A DNA stretch of 64,000 nt from Tuctoria greenei. Taxonomy: Eukaryota; Streptophyta; Magnoliopsida; Poales; Poaceae. How positions within the stretch are numbered: position 1 is the stretch's first letter; every line of letters begins with the position of its first letter. Made by a program: the position numbers and the translations under genes. Shown one piece after another: positions 32,655 through 43,586 of this stretch. Below the pieces are notes generated by a model, which made no database searches, was not told the origin of the DNA, and saw only the letters and a program-made list of their open reading frames with translations. The stretch is taken from positions 99,364,301-99,428,300 of the forward strand of contig JAYESD010000005.1 of NCBI GenBank assembly GCA_036927565.1. Reading direction: 5' to 3'.

Positions 32655-34542
32655 TGTAGGATCGAAGAGCACGTGAAAAGCTACTAGAGGGGGGGGGGGG
32701 TGAATGGTAGATTTAAAAATCTTACGCAGCGGAAGGAATTAAACCCCAACCCCTTTCGGCAGAAAAATGATCTGTTAAAGAAATCATGTGTGAGACTAAT
32801 CTAAACGTGTTTCACCGTGTCAAAAGTGATAGATATCAGAGAGAATCAAGTCACGAAGACAACACAAAAAGAATCACTCAAATCCGTCAAGAAACACTCA
32901 AGTTATGATCGAAAGATCAAACAATAGTCAATCTGCCCTACCCGAGAAAAAAACAGTTCTGGAACGCTGCAAAGAAACTCGTGTATATCATAGACCACAA
33001 ATCCAATGACCATGAAATATTTACAGATTATAGAAAATCAAGTTGTGAAGACAACCCAAAAAGAATCACGTCAATTGGATCTGTAAAACTCGAGTTATGA
33101 TAAAACCACCGATGAAAGGTAGTGCTGTCCAGAAACTCGACGAGTAAAACATGTCTGAAACAAGTCGGACGAACAAGACACAAAAGTTCCTTTAAACTAC
33201 GAATTTTATTCAATAGAACACAAGAGGAACAGTCCCAAAGTCGTGCACCACGAGCTCTGGGCTCCCTTGCTTATATAACCAGCTCGAAAGCCAACTCAAC
33301 TCAGATCAGGAACCTAATCCTACTCTGTTCATGAATTGTAACTTTCCATAACTGCTTACGATTCTTCTATACGCAGATAGAAGCAATATTAAGACTTCCA
33401 AACCCCTTAGGAACGTATCCCACATTACTAAACAATTCAAATTCGTGATCCACACGAAATCCTATCATAACCAACTCAAATCTTTCCATATTTGAGTCAA
33501 ACCCGACTCAGCCGCAGCCTGAGTCCATAACCTAGTCGGTTGGACCTTTCCGACCAACTCTTTACGTCCATATCTCTTCATCACGTCTCGGAACCATGTA
33601 GACACGTCCATGCACTCCTTGCACACGTGCAAACATCTTCCAATGACGTCCACGATACCTTCATATGCATTGTTCTTGATTCAATCATGCTGCGCAACCT
33701 CCTGATCAGCTCAACCATAATTCCTCCTGAATTTGGTTGTTGGAACCTCATCTCCTCCCTGAGACTAGTCCAATGGATCCCGTCACCAGCCATGTCTTGA
33801 ACTCAAGCAACACCTGCACAACAATAAACAACCAATGCATACGAGCCCAAGTCCTCGACTTGACTCAAGTTAGTTCTGAACACAACACCCTACGTGAGAA
33901 CCTCACATAAGCATGTTGCAAACCACAGTAACACGATATCATCCATATCATCCAAAATGCACCAAAAACTTAGCAAATGAATACTAAGCAATCTTTCCAA
34001 CAATGTAAAGCAAGTACGAAACATTGCAAATGAAAAGCAGAAGCACTACGGTCAAGTTCCAGACCTTGCCAGAGCAACCCGGACCTTGAGCCGGAGCTAA
34101 CAAAAGCTAGTAGAACCTAGCGCCGGAGCTTACCAAACTAGTACAACCAAGCTCCCGCCGGAGCATACAAAACTAGCAGGACCTATCGTCGGAGCCATCC
34201 AGAACTAGTCGGAACTAGTAAATCCAAAAGGCGGAGCTAGAAAAATCAACTTCGGAGCTTAGCAAAAACACGACGGAGCTATCAAAATCATGTCGGAGCT
34301 ATCAAAGACATGCCGGAGCTAAAGACAAAACTTCACCGGAGCTGACCAAAGCTAGTCGGACCTAGCATCGAACATAACCGGAGCTACCCAAACCAAGCCG
34401 GACCTACCGTCGGACCTTGCTGTAGCTCAGAGCTAGAGTCGGACCTTGATAAAAAGGTGTTTTGGTGATATTCAAAACTTTTATCAACAAAGCCAAGTGT
34501 ATTCACTACAAGCCAATGTATTCAGCACACATAGGTCTTACA
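32655..34542 (-). repeat. 5' LTR (element sense) of the copia element
   Basis: 1888 bp, TGTAGGATCG...GGTCTTACA. TATA-like TTATATAA at 33271-33278. It retains a 44-base segment (near 32701-32747) lost from the other LTR. Confidence 0.93.
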
Positions 34543-34547
34543 TTGTA

Positions 34548-34896
34548 TAACAAGTTGTTGTAAATGTACAAGATGGAGATTGCAAGAAAAAAAATACTTG
34601 TGTGGGGGTGTGACAACACTAACCAAAATGTCTCATACAATATCTCTCTTGTTACTATGGCCAACCTCTGCCCACTTCCTTGCACCGCTGAGGGATGCAT
34701 GTATTTTTGTAAACATAACCACATCATCGACAAAGTGCCTCTGGTTAATACCAACCGCAACACCCAACCTAGTGGAGAACTGAATTGGTAGCTTCACATG
34801 TTCCGTTCTACTAACTTGGGATGCAAAGCATATTCTCGCTACCTTAAGTCTTTTAGCCACACTTCTTCCAAACTTCTTTCCTTTACATTGATTCAA
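34548..34896 (-). pseudogene. Ptta/En/Spm-type CACTA gene, 5' part beyond the copia insertion
   Basis: Minus-strand frame 34896-34633 with KKFGRSVAKRLKVARI, VKLPIQFSTRLGVAVGINQ, FVDDVVMFTKIHASLSGARKW. I read this as the N-terminal exon of the gene whose 3' part is at 23715-24956: same strand, correct order, and joined across the copia TSD (TTGTA). A long non-coding stretch (34632-34548, probably intron) separates them. The family match for this exon is weaker than for the 3' exons. Confidence 0.5.
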
Positions 34897-35475
34897 AAGG
34901 TAAACGATTAAAGCAAATTACCGCTTGACGAAGTTTAGTATCATGTACAAATAGTATGAAAAGAAGAAAAGTCTAATGTTTGTACCATCTTCAGGATCAA
35001 TGCGACAAATACAAGCGTGGGAGGACTGCGCCCCAACACAATTTTGTTCTGTATTGCTCTCTCTTGGTTTATATTAATTGTCATATCAGACCAACAAATG
35101 AATTAAAAATGAACTAGTTTGGACTGTCTGAACGACAACTATTTTGATCGGGGGAGTACATTGTCGACTTCTTTGTTGCTGTTCATACCCTAAAATGATC
35201 CATCAGGTACACATGTCAGTGGCGGTACTGCACTCGTAGTGCTGCATAGGATTATTGGTCCAGCAGTGAAGCGGGCAAGACTGAGAGGGGGCGGACATGC
35301 AGCTGGCAATGCTAGACTAGACAAAGATAGGGTTCACCGGTTTGGTCTGACTGACATCAGCCGGAGTGTGTCTCAAAGAGAATTATTAGTTGCAGGGCAA
35401 GTAATGAATGACAGTGGTAGCAGGTGTCGAATGCAAGACATATAAGGCACGCAGCTTGCGGAATTGAAATCCTCT
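34897..35475. other. CACTA interior, no gene seen
   Basis: No homologous frame. At about 35212-35252 lies GTCAGTGGCGGTACTGCACT...GCTGCATAGG, half of the hairpin sequence found at 35476-35569, so a truncated relative of that element. Confidence 0.5.
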
Positions 35476-35569
35476 GCAGTACTGCACCTACAGTAGCTGC
35501 CACTGACATGTGGGCCCATGAGACATTGGGTCCACTTGTCAGTGGCGGCTACTGCAGATGCAGTACTGC
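35476..35569. repeat. 94-bp foldback element
   Basis: Arms of about 42 bases: GCAGTACTGCACCTACAGTA... and the reverse complement of ...TACTGCAGATGCAGTACTGC, with only a few mismatches and a 10-base loop around CATGAGACAT. It could be a small MITE or a hairpin-RNA source. No target duplication is obvious. Confidence 0.75.
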
Positions 35570-36805
35570 ATAGTCCCAGCTTGTGACGCTTAATAGAGCG
35601 AGGGTCCGGTCTGGCCGAGATCACCAGGAGCAACTCTCGAGGAGGATTGGTGGCAGGCAAGTAATGGCTAGGGTTTTGCGGGCGGCAGGGTCATCATGGC
35701 ACGCGAAGGATGGGACATTGCGATGGGCGAGGGGGACGCGTCGAGGAGGACAGTGAAGTGACAAATAGTAAGGCGTGGGCGCTGGTGCCAGTCGGTGTGG
35801 CCAGCGGTGAGAGAGCACTGCGTGGAGGCATCAAAAAATCACACCATCACATAGGGTGATGAACTGTTAACTATAAAGACTAAGAAAGTAGAATCGCAAG
35901 GCATGCTAAAACAATTAGTAGAGCCTAGGAAAGAATGCAAATGACCATGATACACCCATCATCAATACATCTAAAGGACAGAATGTAGTCTCTCAAAATG
36001 CTCCAAATTCAGTGCCAAAGGAGTAAAAAACTAACTCGCTCTGCCAAAACAAATGGCACGGTAGAGAGGCAGGTAGTAATGTGATGTGATATGGGTAGTT
36101 GGAAGCTACCGATAGAATTGGAGTGGGACATTTTTTAAGCTCCAGAAGTAAAGTTACGCTGGGGCAGAAGGAGTATTTCTGGTTTGTATATCTATACCTG
36201 TTGTTGGTTCATGCATCGTAGTACCAGGGAGCTAAGAACCTCGGGGTTCTTGAACATCATGTGTTGCAATATTCTCTGCATACCATGCAAAGGATTTAAT
36301 GTTTTCTAAATTGTTTAATTTCGATAGTAAACACATTTATAGTTATACCAGGTGCTTGTTGGCCACCATGAATGCTTGTAGATAGTTGGCCACCATGAAT
36401 TCTTGTAGACGACATCACAGTTTGATGTCTTGTTCCTAATGTAAAGAGCATTGTAAGCAGTCATTACAAATAACAGTGATAACGTCAGATTACATGACCA
36501 ACGTATATTTTGAATCAGACGATGTGGTTTCTATAAACTGCAGTGTTTGTTTGGAATGGAGGAATTAGAAATGAAGGAATAGAAAAAAAACATACGATCT
36601 GAGAAATCCACAAGAATAAAAAAAAAATGTAAAAACCGTGGGAACTGAAAATCTTAGGAATACAAATTTGTAAAACAAGAATGGGAGTACAACATTTGGA
36701 GTGGAATATTTGCCGTTCCCGACGAGGAATTGAACTAGAAATATACTACCGCACTACTGTAATAAGCTGTCGGAGCGACATTTATTTTGGGACAGATGTA
36801 GTATA

Positions 36806-36808
<3 letters not shown>
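35570..36808. other. Non-coding interior
   Basis: Nothing recognisable as coding. The part 36540-36720 resembles MITE-like AT-rich sequence (GAATGGAGGAATTAGAAATG) repeated loosely at 37180-37270. Confidence 0.45.

Positions 36809-36863
<55 letters not shown>
36809..36863. repeat. (TA)n microsatellite
   Basis: About 27 uninterrupted TA dinucleotides. Confidence 0.97.
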
Positions 36864-36865
<2 letters not shown>

Positions 36866-38152
36866 ATTCGTGAAACAGAAGACCACATTTCTTCTTTGTT
36901 AATTTATTTAATCTTCGTATATTAGGATGGATCGTGTAGAACTTAACTAGCCCAAAACTACATGGATCGTGTAGAACCAAGCCAATATAGCTCTATAAAA
37001 AGACGGCATGGATCGTGTAGAACTTACCTAGCACAAAACTGTAGTCCAGAATGCGATGTCGTAGGGAGGTGTCGGCGACGAAGAGGTTCAGTAGAGCCTG
37101 TCAAACATGGTCGCCCGACGTTGTACCAAGGAGTCAACACCACCAAGAGCTTCGAGGCGTCATTGCGAGATCCATGGGGAAAAAATTGTAAGAACCATGG
37201 GAAATGAAAACACAGGAATTTCTTAGAAATACAAGTATGAAACACGGGACATAGAGACAACATATTTGGAGTACTGCGAGATCACCAGAAGGGCGGGTGA
37301 GCGGTGTGTCGGGAATGGAGGCCAGCGTTTCCATTTATACTCTTTGTGGCTGAAATAGGGTTACAATAGGTGGGGCTGAAATTGGAGGCGCAGAGAGTGA
37401 AAACTGAATTGTCAAAATCTTAATTGTGGTGCGCCAAGAAGAATGAAAAAAAATTTCGCGGGCGTGGAGAATTTGACGCTAGCCGTGCCCTTGTGCACGC
37501 ATGCAATCGTGATTAATTACATGTCATGTCACGTCGATTCTTGCATATGGTGCATGAAGCTAGAGGGGTAGACTTCTTCGGACAACTTGCTCGCTTCTTA
37601 ATTTATCTTTGTTGTCATGCATATGGATCAAAATCTAAAAGCAGTCATCTGCTAGCTAGTGGGACATTCCAAAAAAAATGAACAAAAATATGAATCGCCA
37701 AATGTATATGTGCTAATGTGAACGATATGCAAATACAGAACATCCAAGTCCACGAAAGGATGATGGCAAACAATCAGCATTCTGTAACATTAATCACAAT
37801 GAAATGAGAACATGTAATATATACTACTACTAAAAATACATTTTCACATGCTCTGACTACAAATGAAAAAATTGAGTGAAAGAACACAAAAGAGGAGAAA
37901 CGCAGCCTTAGCCACGATCTCAATGGAGTTTCAACCAAGAGTCATCGATTGACGCAACACAACGAATTCTTGTCTAGACATTGAACAACAGTTATCTCGC
38001 CCCTATTTAGAAAGAAGTTGTTTTTCGATACTGCATAAGATGCATTGTTCATGAACAGAAAAGACATTTTTCATTAACATAAAAACAACACATATATTAC
38101 AAACAAGAACCATGAAAGCACATAGACAACAAGAATAAGTACAAATACTACT
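36864..38152. other. Interior region without a recognisable gene
   Basis: Contains three copies of the short word CATGGATCGTGTAGAA (about 36926-37021, 50-60 bases apart). 38050-38145 is the 3' flank of cargo gene copy 1 (TTTTTCATTAACATAAAAAC, ATATATTACAAACAAGAA) and is shared with the 3' flank of copy 2 (40335-40400). Confidence 0.5.
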
Positions 38153-38739
38153 CTACTCGGAGTCAGAGGAGATCTCCTCCACCTCCTTCTCCGTCGCCGC
38201 TGCCTCCACTGCTGCCGCCGCTGCTGTCGCCTCCTCCGGCAATTGAGTCCGAAGTTTCTGGGCAACGGTCTACAGAAGATGTTGGCGGCCCTCCACCCCA
38301 GCAACCTCCCCGATTGTCTCGTAGATGACATTGAGAGGACCGGCCACAAACCATACCCCGAAGTAGTAGTGGACGGTGGTGTCCATGCTGGTGCAGGTAG
38401 GAAGTTTCCCAAGACCCAGAGGGCTACACGAGCAAGATGTATTGGAAAATACATCCCGTGCCAATTGTTGAGCTTTTTTGCACGCCCAACAGTGGCGGAA
38501 AGGTGCTCTGTGGCCTCCTTTAGGCGCCGATCGAGTTCATCGAAGCAGTGTTCGATGACCCGGACAGTCTCCTGAACCCAAACGGGATGAAGAAGTGCGG
38601 GCACCACGGGCAGAGAAGGGGACAAAGGAGGTGCGGCCGCCGCCTCCAGTTCAACCGGCATTGGCTGCGATGGAAACAGAGAAGAAGGAGGTTCGGATGA
38701 CGTCGACGACATGGAGTGCTTCGGTGCGGGGCTACCCAT
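38153..38739 (-). pseudogene. Unrecognised cargo gene family, copy 1 (frameshifted)
   Basis: Starts ATG 38739 (MGSPAPKHSMSSTSSEPPSS), like copy 2 (MGSPALKRSRSSTSSEPPSV). The Pro-rich N-terminus, VRVIEHCFDELDRRLKEATE helix, then a frameshift near 38460. The conserved middle (VFSNTSCS...LGLGKLP, TSMDTTVHYYFG, YETIGEVAGVE) is in another frame (38464-38270), and the end (EEISSDSE then TAG at 38153-38155) in a third. I do not recognise the family. The 3' flank is also duplicated with copy 2, so the duplication took in more than the coding part. An open read-through frame (to 38074) has an Arg-rich tail that is a frameshift product. Confidence 0.6.
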
Positions 38740-38744
38740 TTGTG

Positions 38745-38746
<2 letters not shown>

Positions 38747-38836
<90 letters not shown>
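38747..38836. repeat. Compound (TA)n(TG)n microsatellite upstream of cargo copy 1
   Basis: About 27 TA units then about 17 TG units with one TTTG interruption, beginning eight bases before the minus-strand ATG of copy 1 (38739). At the same place relative to the ATG, copy 2 has a (GA)n tract. Confidence 0.97.
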
Positions 38837-39131
38837 TTCGAGGCTCGTTGATCACATGCTGATTATTAGTTGACGCATCAGAAGCGCTTGTTTATTGGCT
38901 CATGGACAAGGAAAATTCTTTCTACATAGTACAAAAAGTATAAGTTGGTCGGCGTTGCCGTTCGTACACGAAGGATGCGGCCAGGTAGTTGCTCTTGCAG
39001 GTGTATTCTAATTACGTGAGTGTTTGCCCGGGTCATGTGGTAAGTCCACGATGCACCCTAAACCCAGTGTTGAGGCTGTGTATTTGTGCGTACACTCTAG
39101 TGACATGTGACAAAGTGCATAGTCATCAATT
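38837..39131. other. Non-coding
   Basis: Nothing recognisable; upstream flank of copy 1. Confidence 0.4.
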
Positions 39132-39616
39132 GTGTTTTGTTTGACGTCCAAGTTGGATTCGAGATATAGGATCATCCATTTCTTTATGTATTGGATCATC
39201 CAAATTAACGTTTGGTTGGATGGACTGGACAATCCAATTTTTTGTTTGGTAGGTTGGATGAAACTTGAGTAGATTATTGAATCATATAAGTTGATAATTT
39301 CATAATATTAATTATTTCTATACTAAGTATCATATTACTAGCAAATATTAATGTTAATATCATAATTGTAATTATTAGTCAACAATAAACAAGTTAATTA
39401 TCACTAATTACATTACTATGAAGCATTATTAGATAAGGTGGATGGACTCACATCCAGCAAATATCCTGGACCATCTCATCCATCATCTACGAGGAATATT
39501 TTATATTCCTCGAACCAGGATCACCCTGTCCGTCTGACCGCGAAACAAATAACACATGACTGGACCATCCATTTAATCCAAGTCAATTCAATCCAAGACA
39601 AGCAACCAAACACAGA
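39132..39616. mobile_element. MITE-like inverted-repeat element
   Basis: The left edge TGTTTTGTTTGACGTCCAAG and the right edge (reverse complement CTGTGTTTGGTTGCTTGTC) are similar, and TTGGATT / GATCCATCC words recur inverted at both ends. AT-rich middle. No clean target duplication found; probably a degenerate hAT or PIF-type MITE. Confidence 0.45.
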
Positions 39617-40423
39617 TATTTTTGGCCGCGACGTACTTGTGCGCATGATGATGGATCTTGCACGCCGAGCGTCGAGTTATTCGGATCTCTGAGCAAATTT
39701 CGGACGTGGAGTTCGTGTGCCCGTGCGCGCTGCAAGATTCAGTGCGTTTGCGTACGTTTCAATCATAAGGACAGGGTGGCACAGTCGTGGGAATCGTGTA
39801 GTGCGCCCTTGGTTGTATTGCTGTAAGATTCAGAGTGTGAACGTACGTCACAACCATCTAGGCAGAGTCGCGCAGAGACGGCTGTGCGACAGGGACGCAG
39901 AGAATTCGATTTCCGCACCAAGGGGTTATGAGATAAGACCATCTGATCTGCAGGCCGCAGTCCAGTAAGCTTTACTGTGAACCGTTGTGGATGGTCTTAA
40001 AGGCAGGCCCGACTCTGGGCCTAGGAGGGAGGGGCTACTGGCTAGGCCAGGCCGGTGGGGGGGGGGGCACGATGACAACTGATAAAGAGAAAAGGAATAA
40101 AATTAATTAGTATTTGCATCAGCCGGATGCGATGTACAGTTACAAGGTCTAGCTTTTTATTTCGTAATTTTTTGAAATATAATACTACTACGTAGTACGT
40201 CCTAACGTGTTTAATATTTATTAGATATAATGTTACTAATGTGTTAATTTTCCATATGCGATGTTTTTTGATAAAAGGAGGAGTTTTTCGTTAATGCATG
40301 TATTGTAGGACACATTGTTCATGAACATAAAAGACATTTTTCATTAACATAAAAACAACACATATATTACAAACAAGAAAAAACACATAGAAAACAAAAG
40401 AAAAAACTACTACTAATCCTAAT
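39617..40423. other. Non-coding, ends with the 3' flank of cargo copy 2
   Basis: A poly(G) run of 10 at about 40057-40066. 40310-40405 is nearly identical to 38045-38140 (the 3' flank of copy 1). No gene seen. Confidence 0.45.
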
Positions 40424-40978
40424 CTACTCGGAGGAGGACTTGTCCACCTCCTCCGCCGCCGCCTCCACCAGCTGAGCATCCTCCAACACCAGATCGAACT
40501 TCTGGCCGACGACGTTCACAAGTTGCTCCCGAAACTCCACCCCAGCCTCCTCATCGATCGTCTCGTAGAGGCAGTGGACACGAGCGGCCACAAAGACTAA
40601 CCCGAAGATGTAGTAGCCGGCGGAGTCCATGCTGGTGTGGTGGGGAAGGATCCCAAGTCCCACTCGGCGACGGGAGCGAGATGTATTGTTAAATACATAC
40701 CGCACCATTGTGTCGAGTGCTTTTGCTTGCACATCGGCGGCGTATATGTTGCCGATGACTTCCTTAAGCTTGCCATCGAGTTTGTCTATGCGTTTCTCAA
40801 TGAGGCGGACAGTCTCATCATAGTCGAACGGAAGAGGTGCGGGCGCCGCGGGCGGAGAATGCGGCAGAGGAGGTACGGGCGCCGCCTCCAGTTCCACCGG
40901 CATTGGCGGCGACGGAAACACAGAAGGAGGTTCGGAGGACGTCGATGACCTGGAGCGCTTCAGTGCGGGGCTACCCAT
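40424..40978 (-). CDS. Unrecognised cargo gene family, copy 2 (open)
   Basis: An intact 184-codon frame. Regions: Pro/Ser-rich N-terminus (1-50), a heptad-like helix ETVRLIEKRIDKLDGKLKEV (about 54-75), a conserved block VRYVFNNTSRSRRRVGLGIL (about 92-112), HTSMDSAGYYIFGLVF (about 113-130), then an acidic helical C-terminus (YETIDEEAGVEFREQLVNVV) ending KSSSE. Copies 1 and 3 conserve the same blocks, which supports coding. No signal peptide or membrane segment is evident. The 5' side has a (GA)n tract (41003-41067) and a TATA-like CGCTATAAAGG at about 41159-41169, followed by CACACCATCCTCTTCTTC, a leader block also seen at F-box copy 1. Function unknown. Confidence 0.65.
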   Translation of the reverse strand: MGSPALKRSRSSTSSEPPSVFPSPPMPVELEAAPVPPLPHSPPAAPAPLPFDYDETVRLIEKRIDKLDGKLKEVIGNIYAADVQAKALDTMVRYVFNNTSRSRRRVGLGILPHHTSMDSAGYYIFGLVFVAARVHCLYETIDEEAGVEFREQLVNVVGQKFDLVLEDAQLVEAAAEEVDKSSSE

Positions 40979-41001
40979 TTGTGCGACGACGGAGGTGGGA
41001 A

Positions 41002-41002
<1 letters not shown>

Positions 41003-41067
<65 letters not shown>
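41003..41067. repeat. (GA)n microsatellite in the 5' region of cargo copy 2
   Basis: About 32 GA units, just upstream of the minus-strand ATG. On the coding strand it is (CT)n, as often seen in plant 5' leaders. Confidence 0.97.
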
Positions 41068-41068
<1 letters not shown>

Positions 41069-41139
41069 GGTCGATGGTGGTGCGGCGGAGAAGCAAGGGG
41101 AGAAGTTTGGAGGCTAAAATCGATCGGGAGGTGCAGCAG

Positions 41140-41170
41140 AGAAGAAGAGGATGGTGTGCCTTTATAGCGG
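41140..41170 (-). promoter_or_regulatory. Putative core promoter of cargo copy 2
   Basis: On the minus strand CGCTATAAAGG is followed directly by CACACCATCCTCTTCTTC. A similar arrangement (CGCTATAAGATA...CTATCATCTTCTCC) precedes copy 3 at 45380-45340, and AAAGACACACCATCCTCTTC precedes F-box copy 1 at about 47293. Position and repeat across loci support a promoter/leader role; not proven. Confidence 0.45.
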
Positions 41171-41634
41171 GTCGTCGTCTAAGCGCGTGAGTTGAGATGA
41201 TCGAATGCTTCAAAAATTGTACTTTTGAAACGACGGTTAGAGTTACTCCAAACCACGGTTGGCCTCCTCTCGGTTATCGCAACAGCTCGACACGTCCCAT
41301 CGGCCAGTTTTTTAATTTGACACACAAAGGGCCTAGGATATGCAATGGCCCACCTGGCATGCTTTGTAGGTCCGTCCCGCTGTGTTTGTAATATTTCATG
41401 CGAATGATTTCAACAAGGTGCGGAGATTGATGTGAACGTGTGTGGCAATCGACCGGGGGTCCATATCTTATTTCTTGAAGGATCCAACCGTTGCCGAACA
41501 AAAGTCCATATCGAACCGATGAAAATTGTTGTGATCATGTATGATGGTGGACATGAATATAATGCATGTGAAAGAGACTCGCAATCAAGCATGATTGGTC
41601 ACGTGTTGAGGACTTTTGTGCCCCCTTGTTGAGG
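41171..41634. other. Non-coding, shares a block with the 49-51 kb duplication
   Basis: 41260-41340 (CTCTCGGTTATCGCAACAGC, CACAAAGGGCCT) is related to 49465-49550 and 51060-51145. No gene seen. Confidence 0.5.
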
Positions 41635-41935
41635 AACATGTTAATTTGATGACTTTGAGGATCGGATGTGGCATACGTGTTTTCACAAGTGTGTTCATTT
41701 GTTCCTAAAATCAGAACACGTAGTAGCTAGTGCCTACACCTGTCAATTCTTTAAAAGACGAGCACAGCGATGAATAATGGTAGCATGCGATCCATTAATT
41801 TGATGAACCACATACGTATTGAGAGCCTTGTGCTTATTAGATGATGGTAGTCCACATTCTATTCTCGTACCATCGAGGGAACATTCTTGTGTCAAATTTG
41901 TTATCTCTATTGATGACATGATAATATTCTTCATT
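41635..41935 (+). pseudogene. Degenerate copy of the ORF at 43587-43907
   Basis: Nucleotide match to 43630-43885 (TGTTTTCACAAGTGTGTTCA, TTAATTTGATGAACYACATA, AGGGAACATTCTT). The frame open in the second copy is broken here by several stops. The origin of this sequence is not recognised. Confidence 0.5.
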
Positions 41936-42393
41936 AGTGTGGTAGATAAACTGCCATATAGGTTGAGAGCATCTCATGCATGGTAGAGAATATAATAAAT
42001 ATAAAAATATATATATACATGGTAGGAAATATTCTATTCTTGAAATTTTGGGGTGTAGCATGCATATGTACATCTAACATCCATGTGAAAGACCTCGATC
42101 ATGTTTGATGACGTTACGTGTTTTCTCTTTTTGTTGAGAGATCATCATGTTTGAGGCCCGTTGACCATTTCTGGGGCATGGCATGCATGGACAACTAACA
42201 TGCATGTGAAAGACCTCAATGCATGTGAAATAACATGCATGTTTTTAAAAGCAAGATATAGTGTTTCCTCAAGAAAAAATAATTTTATGAGAGATTGGGC
42301 ACCCAAGCAGAAAACCTAGAACTTGAGCGTTGCACCTACGAATTCCATGCCGGGATTATCAACGGCAGCCGATCCACAAACTCATTGGTTAGA
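41936..42393. other. Non-coding, 3' of the exonuclease-like gene
   Basis: AT-rich, with CATGCATGTGAAAGACCTC words repeated twice (about 42085 and 42195). Similar GAAAGACCTCGATCATG words recur at 50180 and 51780. Confidence 0.4.
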
Positions 42394-43131
42394 TCAGTAG
42401 TCGCTAGAGAGCATCTTGCGGCCGACCTCGAAGGAGACGATGGTGTCGATGCACACATAGCTGATCTGCTTGCCGGAGAGATTGTACGCGTCCTAGTTGC
42501 TCGTCCTCACCTGGTAAGGCTTCTCCATGTCAGTGCCCATCACAGCGCTCGTGATGTCCTTCAGCCCTATGCTGTGGAGGCTCGGGCGATCCATCTCCTC
42601 CACTGCAAGCTCGGCCAAGTCAACTGTTTTGGCCACCTTCAGCTGCTAGTCCTTCCAAAGTCTGTCGGCGTCACCCTCCACGCCCACGCCGACGAAGCAG
42701 TAGTCGGAGTCGCCAAGGAAATCTTCTAGCTCATCGGGGAAGTAGTCAGCATGGATGACCTGGAAGATGAGGTAGCGACGGTCGATGCAGAGCAGCAGAA
42801 CGGTGATGGGGCTCTGGTCGGCAGAGTAGCTGGGGTGCCACTCGACGTCGAGCCCGACAACGAGCTTGTGAAGGCGCCGACGGTGGACAGAGGGGACCTC
42901 GTCGAGCGAGTCCTCCACGGCCTCGATGGAGGACGTCACGGTGGTGGTGATCACGTCTTCCTCGAACGTCACGTTGTACACCTGAGTCCCCACCATTGGG
43001 TCCTTCTCCTTGTCGTCCCTAGGGTTGCCGTCTGCGGCGGCGTGGCACAACTTCTCTCTTGTGTAGACCTTCATCGACACCTTTAGTTTGGATTTTAATT
43101 GGACATGGGCATGGATATATAACTGATGCAA
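42394..43131 (-). pseudogene. WRN-type 3'-5' exonuclease-like gene with two nonsense codons
   Basis: One continuous 245-codon frame from about 43131 to TGA 42394-42396, broken by TAG at 42646-42648 and TAG near 42493. It matches the grass DEDD exonuclease family related to the WRN exonuclease domain. Exo I is LVVGLDVEWHPS (Asp and Glu present). Then VLLLCIDRRYLIFQVIHADY, FVGVGVEGDADRL, VAKTVDLAELAVE, HSIGLKDITSAVMG, and Exo III ISYVCIDTIVSFEVGRKML with the Tyr and last Asp. So catalytic residues are kept while two stops cut it. The family degrades single-stranded or overhang DNA or RNA from the 3' end. ATG choice is uncertain; MKVYTREKL (about 43074) is an alternative. Possibly dead; the conserved frame suggests recent death. 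Confidence 0.8.
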
Positions 43132-43586
43132 TTACGATATGAATGGAGGAGTTTCCAAATTTGTCTGGCCCGATCCCCAAGTAAAGAAAGTAATGAAGAT
43201 CTTTGAATCTAATATACTCTTTCTAATTTATAATTCTTATCGTTATGACCACAAGTTGCATTGTCTCAACCAAACACCACGTACAACAACAATAACATTT
43301 CTCAGGGGCCCACCCATTGGGTATGCTTGGTCGGCCACGGGATACCCTAGGTCCAGCCACCAGAGAGTAGCTACTGTGAACGCATGCTGGAGAGATCAGC
43401 GGAATCGGGAACTGGCCAATGAAGATGGAAGTCAGCAGTCTCACAGTTCATGTATCGAAACGCGTGCCATCCTTTTTCTTCTTCTCTTTTTCTTATACGT
43501 ATTATTTTTCCACTAATCTTATAGCCATCCTTTATTTGAAGTTGTATGGTTGGATCAGGATACGTGGCTAGCTTGAGGCGAGGGCC
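43132..43586. other. Non-coding
   Basis: No recognisable gene. Upstream flank of the exonuclease-like gene (minus strand). Confidence 0.4.

Larger units (their letters stand above)
24957..34542 (-). mobile_element. Copia retrotransposon (SIRE-like), 9.6 kb, inserted in the CACTA gene
   Basis: LTRs at 24957-26800 and 32655-34542 start TGTAGGATCGAAGAGCACG and end CATAGGTCTTACA. Target duplication TTGTA is at 24952-24956 and 34543-34547. On the minus strand: 5' LTR, PBS, Gag, protease, integrase, a residual RT, RNase H, long 3' non-coding region, purine tract, 3' LTR. The RT core is deleted at about 28735, and there are several nonsense codons and frameshifts, so the element cannot move by itself. 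The left LTR is 44 bp shorter because of a deletion beside a poly(G) tract. Confidence 0.95.

Noticed and set aside
36735..36980. Frames with Ile-Tyr runs over TA repeats (also at 38520-38873) and Arg-Glu runs over GA repeats (40837-41213)
   Set aside because: Pure microsatellite translations.
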